In this document: positions 1 through 5,049 of the stretch, piece after piece
Layout: each line of letters begins with the position of its first letter
Numbering within the stretch: the stretch's first letter is position 1
NCBI GenBank assembly: GCA_964646405.1
Contig: CAZYDV010000347.1
Location: 1 to 6,443, forward strand
Length of the DNA: 6,443 bases
Origin: CAKZSB01 sp964646405
Lineage (GTDB): Bacteria > Pseudomonadota > Gammaproteobacteria > Granulosicoccales > Granulosicoccaceae
Reading direction: 5' to 3'
Notes under the pieces: generated by a model
Database searches by the model: none
Seen by the model: the letters and a program-made list of their open reading frames with translations, nothing else
Told to the model about the DNA's origin: nothing
Translations under genes and position numbers: made by a program

Positions 1-321
1 ATCGTCCTCTCCAATTTTTCCAACCAGTGACTGCAACTCCTGCTGGCCGGCTGGCGTCAGTACGTCGGAGTCAAAATTAAACAGTGCTTTACCACCCAGT
101 GCGACTGTGGCAACGGACTTGTTGCTGCTGCTCGCCGCGCATTCGACCACAACGTTGTCAGAAGACCAGTTCACACTGCGCAGGCATTCACCGGATCCGG
201 ATCTGACGATGTGACCGTTACCACCAGCGATGTAGGGCGAGTTGTCCTTCTTGTCGGGCGCTGTCGTACAGCCGTGAAGAATGACGGACGCCACCGCGAC
301 CGATAAAAGCATCTTTTGCAT
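1..321 (-). CDS. OmpA-family lipoprotein, 5' part only (runs off left edge)
   Basis: The first 107 residues are in the window; the rest lies beyond base 1. The start is the ATG at 321-319, chosen because a GGAGG sits at 332-328, six bases upstream. Residues 1-18 look like a lipoprotein signal peptide (MQKMLLSVAVASVILHGC), so Cys18 would be the lipidated residue; His at -2 of the lipobox is unusual. Residues 41-61 carry a Gly-Glu-Cys-Leu-Arg ... Trp ... Glu-Cys pattern that precedes the C-terminal domain in many proteobacterial OmpA-family proteins, with Cys46 and Cys61 able to form a disulfide. From residue 79 the text ALFNFDSDVLTPAGQQEL matches the opening strand and helix of the OmpA-like peptidoglycan-binding domain (Phe-x-Phe-Asp-Ser-x-x-Leu-Thr). 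The family anchors the outer membrane to peptidoglycan. The peptidoglycan-contacting Asp and Arg lie outside the window, so binding is inferred from the family. Confidence 0.85.
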   Translation of the reverse strand, partial: MQKMLLSVAVASVILHGCTTAPDKKDNSPYIAGGNGHIVRSGSGECLRSVNWSSDNVVVECAASSSNKSVATVALGGKALFNFDSDVLTPAGQQELQSLVGKIGEDD

Positions 322-428
322 TGGTTGCCTCCAATTGCACAATAAACGTTCTCGACCCGCAGCAATGTCCAGGTTCGAATCCAGGATCGCTGGATCATCG
401 GAAAACCAAACCTGATGAAATCCACGCA

Positions 429-440
429 TCTCTATAGAGA
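429..440. repeat. 12-bp perfect palindrome TCTCTATAGAGA
   Basis: This palindrome lies in the 205-bp gap between the serine dehydratase stop and the OmpA-family start, about 108 bases upstream of the latter. Part of it, ATCTCTATA (428-436), recurs at 506-514, just after the dehydratase stop codon. On the minus strand it contains TATAGA, a fair -10 hexamer, but no matching -35 is visible. About 1.6 perfect 12-bp palindromes are expected by chance in a window this size, so an operator role is only possible. I see nothing else firm in 322-526; the closest promoter-like pair near the OmpA-family gene (TGGACA, then TTTATT 19 bases on) is weak. Confidence 0.25.
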
Positions 441-526
441 ATTGGCCGCACCTGGCCGATTTTCTTTAACCCGGGATGAAAGCAGATTGCGAATAACTGA
501 ACGCTATCTCTATAAAAGAAGGCAAC

Positions 527-1927
527 TTAGCAATCGACAATGTTGACCGGCACCTCAATTACGTGGATGGCAAGCCCGCCGCGCGCGGTTTCTTTGTACT
601 TGGTTTTCATGTCCCTGCCAGTATCACGCATGGTCTTGATGACCTTGTCGAGCGAGACGAAGTGTGTGCCATCACCGCGCAGTGCCATGCGCACGGCGTT
701 GATCGCCTTGATCGACGCCATGGCATTGCGCTCGATACACGGTACCTGGACCAATCCGCCAACCGGATCACAGGTCAGGCCCAGGTTGTGCTCCATCGCG
801 ATCTCGGCAGCATTTTCAACCTGCTGTGGCGTGCCCCCCATAACCTCGCACAACCCGGCTGCCGCCATCGAGCAGGCCGACCCGACCTCGCCCTGACAGC
901 CCACCTCAGCGCCCGAGATCGAGGCATTTTCTTTATACAGAACCCCGATAGCGCCGGCTGTCAGTAAAAATCGCACTACACCATTGGCCTCCGCACCGGG
1001 CACAAAACGCTCGTAATAGTGGAGAACTGCCGGGATAATCCCGGCTGCACCGTTGGTGGGTGCGGTGACCACTCGACCACCCGCGGCGTTTTCTTCATTG
1101 ACCGCCAGCGCATAGAGATTGACCCAATCGAGGATACTCAACGGGTCACGCAGCGCCATCTCGGGGCGATCAGACAACTGACGATACATCTGAGCGGCCC
1201 GACGCTTCACCTTCATGCCGCCGGGCAAAGTGCCCTCCTGGCGACAACCATTGGCGACACACTCCTGCATCACCGCCCAGATCTCAAGCAATCCCTGGCG
1301 TATCTGATCGTCATCGCGCCAGACTCGCTCGTTTCGCAACATCACATCACTGATGTTGAGTCCATGTTCAGCACACAGTGACAACAACTGCTCGCCACTA
1401 TGGAACGGCAGCGGCTGTTGCGCTGAATCCTCAACCAGCGGATCATCGCCGGTCGCCGCCGTCTCATCGACGACAAAGCCACCCCCAACCGAATAATAAA
1501 CGGCGGTGCGCAAAGGCACACCGTCCGCCTGCGCCTCAAACCGCATGCCGTTGGGGTGGTACGGCAGGGACTTGCGCTTATGCATGATCAGGTGACGCTT
1601 CTCGACAAAGTCGATCTCGCGCCCGGTGGCGAGCGTCAACCTGCCCGTCTCGCGAATTCGCGCCAGCCGCTCTGGCACCAAAGCCGGGTCGACCTGATCC
1701 GGCAGCTCGCCAGACAGACCCAGCATCACTGCTTTATCACTGCCATGGCCCTTGCCGGTAGCACCCAATGATCCAAACAGCTCAACCTTGATGCTGTCCA
1801 ACGATTCGATTTGACCGGAGGTTTGCAGATCATTGACAAACAAGTGTGCCGCCCGCATCGGTCCGACCGTATGAGAGCTGGATGGCCCAATGCCAATCTT
1901 GAACAAATCAAAAACACTGATGGCCAA
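527..1927 (-). CDS. sdaA: L-serine ammonia-lyase (L-serine dehydratase), iron-sulfur type, single chain
   Basis: Cytoplasmic enzyme that deaminates L-serine to pyruvate and ammonia with an oxygen-sensitive [4Fe-4S] cluster; it is not a PLP enzyme. The 466 residues match the usual length of the one-chain family (about 455-460). The N-terminal beta domain (about 3-160) opens with SVFDLFKIGIGPSSSHTVGP, the family hallmark, and carries Gly-Ser-Leu-Gly-Ala-Thr-Gly-Lys-Gly-His at 52-61. The alpha domain (about 190-460) has the substrate-site segment TAPTNGAAGIIPA (288-300) and the cluster cysteines Cys344 (GCQGEVGS), Cys386 (CDPVGG) and Cys397 (PCIERN). These are spaced like Cys343/385/396 of the Legionella enzyme. 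The last residue, Cys466, fits the 'tail-in-mouth' cysteine known from that enzyme. The start is TTG at 1927, supported by GGAG eight bases upstream and by alignment to the family N-terminus. No clear terminator follows the stop. The choice between the symbols sdaA and sdaB cannot be settled from sequence; the enzymatic call is very secure. Confidence 0.97.
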   Translation of the reverse strand: MAISVFDLFKIGIGPSSSHTVGPMRAAHLFVNDLQTSGQIESLDSIKVELFGSLGATGKGHGSDKAVMLGLSGELPDQVDPALVPERLARIRETGRLTLATGREIDFVEKRHLIMHKRKSLPYHPNGMRFEAQADGVPLRTAVYYSVGGGFVVDETAATGDDPLVEDSAQQPLPFHSGEQLLSLCAEHGLNISDVMLRNERVWRDDDQIRQGLLEIWAVMQECVANGCRQEGTLPGGMKVKRRAAQMYRQLSDRPEMALRDPLSILDWVNLYALAVNEENAAGGRVVTAPTNGAAGIIPAVLHYYERFVPGAEANGVVRFLLTAGAIGVLYKENASISGAEVGCQGEVGSACSMAAAGLCEVMGGTPQQVENAAEIAMEHNLGLTCDPVGGLVQVPCIERNAMASIKAINAVRMALRGDGTHFVSLDKVIKTMRDTGRDMKTKYKETARGGLAIHVIEVPVNIVDC

Positions 1928-1935
1928 AGGTCTTT

Positions 1936-1939
1936 CTCC
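1936..1939 (-). promoter_or_regulatory. Ribosome binding site fixing the TTG start of sdaA
   Basis: GGAG reads on the minus strand at 1939-1936, with eight bases before the TTG at 1927-1925. There is no in-frame ATG or GTG before the conserved SVFDLFKIGIGPSSSH motif, so this site supports translation from TTG. Confidence 0.7.
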
Positions 1940-2008
1940 GGGGAGAGTGTCAGTGGTGCGTCCACATTCGATCGATCCCGTCAGACGCGGCAGCGAACCT
2001 TAACAGCT

Positions 2009-2071
2009 TGACCAGTCAGCATGACCACTGGGCGCGACACCCAGGTCACGTAACGGGGCGCAGCCAGGTCA
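2009..2071. promoter_or_regulatory. Cluster of TGACC/GGTCA half-sites in the divergent control region
   Basis: The 275-bp gap 1928-2202 separates the divergent sdaA and DUF6279-like genes. It contains TGACCAG at 2009-2015, TGACCACTGG at 2022-2031, and two identical copies of CCAGGTCA at 2041-2048 and 2064-2071. The middle pair forms an imperfect hairpin (TGAC and CTGGG at 2022-2032 pairing with CCCAGGTCA at 2040-2048, with a two-base bulge and a seven-base loop). The arrangement, two forward half-sites followed by two reversed ones, could be a binding region for a dimeric regulator acting on either gene. No regulator gene is next to it and the family is unknown. No convincing sdaA promoter was found in this gap. 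Confidence 0.3.
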
Positions 2072-2104
2072 TTTATGCGATCTCAACGAGGTGTACACAG
2101 TAAA

Positions 2105-2132
2105 TCGACACGTCTGTGGCACTATCTATAGC
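2105..2132 (+). promoter_or_regulatory. Candidate sigma70 promoter for the DUF6279-like lipoprotein gene
   Basis: TCGACA at 2105-2110 matches five of six bases of the -35 consensus. TATAGC at 2127-2132 matches four of six of the -10, with a 16-base spacer. Transcription would begin near 2139 and leave a leader of roughly 64 bases before the ATG at 2203. This also argues against the upstream in-frame GTG at 2116 as a start, since it would lie inside the promoter. Confidence 0.35.
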
Positions 2133-2192
2133 GCACATTGTCTTTAACTGTCCGGGACCACAAACTCTTTGTCATTCCCGACATACTCAACC

Positions 2193-2197
2193 AAGGG
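2193..2197 (+). promoter_or_regulatory. Ribosome binding site for the ATG at 2203
   Basis: AAGGG ends five bases before the ATG at 2203. It supports this start over the upstream in-frame GTG at 2116, which would place 29 residues that do not resemble a signal peptide in front of a complete lipoprotein signal. Confidence 0.5.
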
Positions 2198-2202
2198 CGC
2201 CC

Positions 2203-3111
2203 ATGCCGTACCCCGCTAGCCACCTTAAAAGCTGTACCCGCTCCCTGCTGCTCTGCCTGGTGATGCTCGCGCTTGCCGGATGCACAAGCTCACTGGTGGT
2301 GCGGACGCTATACGCCGATCTGGACGACCGCGCCGCAGACAGATTTAAGGAATACGCGGATTTCAACGAGCGTCAGGAACAATGGATCGACGCTCGTGCT
2401 GCAGAGTTTCACCGCTGGCATCGCGCGACTCAATTACCGCTATACGCTTCACAGTTGCAACAACTTGGTACACAACTGGAAAATCAGCCAACACTGAGCC
2501 TCGATGCAATCAAAGCACTGGAACTCACTGTACGCGGACTGACGGATAACATTCGCGACTGCCATCCGTTGAATCAGGCAACCGAATTTCTGGTTAACCT
2601 CAGCGATCGACAGGTGGCTCAGATCGACCGCCACATGCGCCAGCAACACCTCAAGTTCCGCAACCGCTACAACAAAGAATCGCCCGAAGAACGACTACAG
2701 CGGCGCGTAACCAACATCACTAAATGGTCGGGTCGATTTGGCGCGAGCTTCAATGCGCAGCAACGGGAACTGCTGGTGCAAACGCTGCAGCAACAACACA
2801 GCCTGGGTCAACAACGCATGCAACAGCGAGTGCGCTGGCTCGATCGTTTTAATGGCAACCTGCAGCAACGAACGTCACCGCAGTTCGCCAGCAAGCTTGC
2901 CAAACTACTCGATGAACAGTGGCGTGAGACCGAGCGTGACTATCCAAAGGAGTGGCGGGAAAACGAACAACTCTGGACCCATTTTCTACAGGAATTCCTG
3001 ACGTTGCAATCTGCCGAGCAACGAAACACCATGCTGGGCAGAATCAACAAATTCTCGAATATCATCTCGTCAATGAGTTCAAAAAGACAGACCGACACCA
3101 TTGATTGCTAG
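2203..3111 (+). CDS. DUF6279-like lipoprotein
   Basis: 302 residues. Residues 1-27 form a classical lipoprotein signal: a basic stretch (HLKSCTRS), a hydrophobic core (LLLCLVMLALA) and the lipobox LAGC with Cys27. Residues +2/+3 are Thr-Ser, so sorting to the outer membrane is expected. The mature part is almost all charged, Gln-rich helix. Recognisable landmarks are an early Leu-Tyr ... Asp-Leu-Asp-Asp segment (about 35-42), the motif WHRATQLPLYASQLQQLG (72-89), and WSGRFGASFNAQQRELL (175-191), followed by QQRVRWLDRF and a C-terminal helix bundle. From memory these match the DUF6279 lipoproteins of proteobacteria, which share the signal-Cys start, a Trp-His-Arg ... Leu-Pro-x-Tyr motif, a Trp-Ser/Thr-Gly motif and a Trp-rich arginine helix. 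Function is not known. The gene is divergent from sdaA and convergent with the S41 protease gene, so it is probably transcribed alone. The lipoprotein call is secure; the family name is probable. Confidence 0.82.
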   Translation: MPYPASHLKSCTRSLLLCLVMLALAGCTSSLVVRTLYADLDDRAADRFKEYADFNERQEQWIDARAAEFHRWHRATQLPLYASQLQQLGTQLENQPTLSLDAIKALELTVRGLTDNIRDCHPLNQATEFLVNLSDRQVAQIDRHMRQQHLKFRNRYNKESPEERLQRRVTNITKWSGRFGASFNAQQRELLVQTLQQQHSLGQQRMQQRVRWLDRFNGNLQQRTSPQFASKLAKLLDEQWRETERDYPKEWRENEQLWTHFLQEFLTLQSAEQRNTMLGRINKFSNIISSMSSKRQTDTIDC

Positions 3112-3181
3112 TGCCCTGTCACATGAAAAATGTAAGGATGAGAGTTCGATAGTCTGGTCGGTCATATGCACCAGTGACCTG

Positions 3182-3214
3182 ATCGCGCGAAGTGGCGAGC
3201 GTCTATCGCGCGAT
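3182..3214. terminator. Perfect 9-bp GC-rich hairpin where two convergent genes meet
   Basis: ATCGCGCGA at 3182-3190 and TCGCGCGAT at 3206-3214 are exact reverse complements around a 15-base loop. The right arm lies inside the last codons (Ile-Ala-Arg) of the S41 protease gene, and its stop codon (3205-3203) is in the loop. There is no T-run on either strand, so it is not a textbook intrinsic terminator. It may slow transcription from both sides or protect the 3' ends of the convergent messages. The rest of the 91-base gap 3112-3202 shows only short, competing stems. Confidence 0.35.
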
Positions 3215-4555
3215 TGCGGTCGCCGGCATTACGGGCTCACCTATCGACACAAGCTTGCGGCTGGCCACTCCCGGTTCATCTGACAACACCACACCCGAGA
3301 CACAGTTGCCAACGCGGATGTAGTCAAGCGCTGCTGCGACCAGCGACTCTGCCGGATTGTTAAACGGCAACACGGGATCATCGCTGGCTATACAGGTGGG
3401 CGCGAGTCCGGCAAAGAAATCTCCTTCTCCATTGGCGTTGATACTTCGAGATTCCAGTACGTTCGCTATCACAAGGTCATCAACCAACTCGAACGGTCTG
3501 GCGGCATAAGGCTTTCCACAAGTAGTGGCGCCCACGGTAACCACGTCGATAAACGGTGCCAATCCATTGATCACCTCTTCGGCCGCCGAACAGGTCGAGC
3601 CCGTCGTTAAAATGAAAACGCGGGACAGATTGGCTAACGCATTCTCGAAGGGCCGGAAAAAATAGGTGAAATCCTCGTCACGATGTTTAGCATTTCGGGT
3701 GAGTACGGTGTAGACATCGGTACTCAGTGATGCGCCATAAATACTGCTGGCAAGATCCCTGGAAACACTGACAAATCCCCCGGGGTTGTAGCGCATGTCA
3801 ACTATGAGTTCGTCCGGTTGCTCCAAACTCAGAAAATCGCGCATGCCAGACATTTGCGTTCGCGTAAGCTCGATGAATTCAGTCACCTGTACATAGGCGA
3901 CTTTACTTTCGATGTCAGGTGCATCGAGTATCGAGAGTTTCCTGATCGGATTGAGCCCGTGCTGGGTGCGAGTGATTTGATATTCCGCCTCACTGTCGTC
4001 CGGGTGGCGAACGCGCAGACGCACCGTGTCGCCTAACTCGCGACCGGAAAACACGCCGACAAATCCCTCCAGCCCCAACTCATCAATCGCAACCCCATCC
4101 ACCGCGACAATGCGATCGCCACGCTGAATGCCAGCCATACCCACGGTGCCGAAATCATCAACAGTTGATACACGCATATCCAGCGGCGTTTCAGTGCGCA
4201 GGAAAAATCGGACGCCAAAACTGCCCACCAACCCCAGCTCGAAGCGATCATCGAAGGATTGCGCATTGACGACCGTGCTGAAACGATCTTCCGGCTGTTT
4301 TCGCAATCGGGATATCAACACACGCAGATCGGCATTCGAATCATCGTTCAGGTCGAGATCGGGCAATTGATCAAACCAGAGATATCGATCGAGCATGTGA
4401 TCAAAAAGCGCCTGCCTGACTGCAGGATCAGACTGTGTGATCATTTTTTCAGCATCTGGCACAGAATCGCCAGACGAGTCGGCGGCAGATCCAGAGCCAC
4501 CACAACCCGCGAGCGTTGCACAGGCAAGGAGAATCAATGGCAGAGTTTTGAGCAA
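3203..4555 (-). CDS. S41-family serine protease (C-terminal-processing type) with PDZ domain, predicted lipoprotein
   Basis: 450 residues from the chosen start. Residues 1-18 (MLKTLPLILLACATLAGC) are a compact lipoprotein signal with lipobox LAGC, then a Gly/Ser/Asp-rich linker. An N-terminal helical region follows (about 38-100, with DHMLDRYLWFDQLPDLD). A PDZ domain covers about 115-195 (Gly-Ile-Gln-Arg-Gly-Asp-Arg-Ile-Val-Ala-Val-Asp-Gly). The S41 core runs from about 218, with Asp-Met-Arg-Tyr-Asn-Pro-Gly-Gly at 253-260. The nucleophile is Ser323 in GSTCSAAE and the general-base Lys348 is in TTCGKPYA. Their 25-residue spacing equals that of Ser452/Lys477 in E. coli Prc, so the dyad looks intact. 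Expected role: periplasmic proteolysis while tethered to a membrane, probably the outer membrane; substrates unknown. The frame stays open to another TTG at 4714, but those 53 extra residues lack a signal and a ribosome site, so TTG 4555 is preferred. It is convergent with the DUF6279-like gene. Confidence 0.93.
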   Translation of the reverse strand: MLKTLPLILLACATLAGCGGSGSAADSSGDSVPDAEKMITQSDPAVRQALFDHMLDRYLWFDQLPDLDLNDDSNADLRVLISRLRKQPEDRFSTVVNAQSFDDRFELGLVGSFGVRFFLRTETPLDMRVSTVDDFGTVGMAGIQRGDRIVAVDGVAIDELGLEGFVGVFSGRELGDTVRLRVRHPDDSEAEYQITRTQHGLNPIRKLSILDAPDIESKVAYVQVTEFIELTRTQMSGMRDFLSLEQPDELIVDMRYNPGGFVSVSRDLASSIYGASLSTDVYTVLTRNAKHRDEDFTYFFRPFENALANLSRVFILTTGSTCSAAEEVINGLAPFIDVVTVGATTCGKPYAARPFELVDDLVIANVLESRSINANGEGDFFAGLAPTCIASDDPVLPFNNPAESLVAAALDYIRVGNCVSGVVLSDEPGVASRKLVSIGEPVMPATAIAR

Positions 4556-5049
4556 AGCGTCACCCGCATGAGCAATCCAGAATCTGAGCACAACAATTAT
4601 CGAACCATGCGCTGCGCCGACGGACCCAGCGGATACGCAGTTGAAGCAGTTGTTTGCCACAGTTCCCGTAATTCCAATAGACAAGACACAAGCGTCAATT
4701 ATCCAGCGCACCAAAACAGCGTCGGTTCATTCTTACTTTCCAGCCTGCAATCCAGGATAAAGGTGTTTCAAATGGATAGTGCACTATTAGAACCCGGCAA
4801 ATCGTCCTTGCGACGCTCTCATCCATCACAAATGTTTAACGTCATGCAATACAAATTGACCTGCCTTGAATAGCTCAGGGCATATCAGTTGTGTACTATT
4901 CTGGCGAGTGCTGAAGTATTTGCCTGCCCCACAATTAATTCCCCGTAAAGACAATGGCCGGCCTCAAGCACGTCCAGACGCTAACGTATCTTGCATGCCG
5001 CTTAGCGGTGATTACCCTTCCGACTAACCACTAATTCAAGCGAAATAGA
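4556..5049. other. 494-bp non-coding divergent region between protease and CHRD lipoprotein genes
   Basis: No supported gene was found here. It should hold promoters for both flanking genes, but no pair of hexamers is convincing. On the minus strand GATAAT at 4703-4698 is a good -10 without a good -35. On the plus strand TTGACC at 4856-4861 is a good -35 with only CATATC at 4881-4886 behind a 19-base spacer, and TACTAT at 4894-4899 is a possible -10 alone. Palindromic elements present are ATAGTGCACTAT (4776-4787), GGCCGGCC (4956-4963) and CCGCTTAGCGG (4998-5008, about 42 bases upstream of the CHRD gene). A 33-codon open frame at 4772-4873 has no homology I recognise. The section 4556-4714 is an open extension of the protease frame and might be coding if the farther TTG is used. 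Confidence 0.4.
4560..4565 (-). promoter_or_regulatory. Weak ribosome site supporting the TTG start at 4555
   Basis: GGGTGA reads on the minus strand at 4565-4560, four bases before the TTG at 4555-4553. The spacing is short and the match only fair. The stronger argument for this start is that it opens directly into a complete lipoprotein signal. Confidence 0.4.

Noticed and set aside
368..388. tRNA T-arm-like text (GGTTCGAATCC)
   Set aside because: The flanking stem has a central mismatch, no matching acceptor strand lies upstream where it should be, and no anticodon or D arm can be built. It is most likely a coincidence; I do not call a tRNA fragment or attachment site.
442..468. Possible plus-strand terminator (GGCC-loop-GGCC followed by TTTTCTTT)
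   Set aside because: The stem has only four strong pairs, and no plus-strand gene ends there; it points the wrong way for both neighbouring minus-strand genes.
2116..2202. Upstream GTG start for the DUF6279-like gene, adding 29 residues
   Set aside because: The extension does not resemble a signal peptide, has no ribosome site and overlaps the candidate promoter, while the ATG at 2203 opens directly into a complete lipoprotein signal.
4776..4787. 12-bp perfect palindrome ATAGTGCACTAT as an operator
   Set aside because: One or two perfect palindromes of this length are expected by chance in the window, and it lies over 200 bases from either start with no promoter beside it. I mention it only within the intergenic region.
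4259..4873. 204-codon plus-strand open frame antisense to the 5' part of the protease gene
   Set aside because: It lies mostly opposite well-conserved S41 protease coding sequence, has no recognisable domain and no ribosome site.
4772..4873. 33-codon open frame starting at ATG 4772
   Set aside because: Only a weak AAGG lies upstream, there is no recognisable motif, and open frames of this size are expected by chance.
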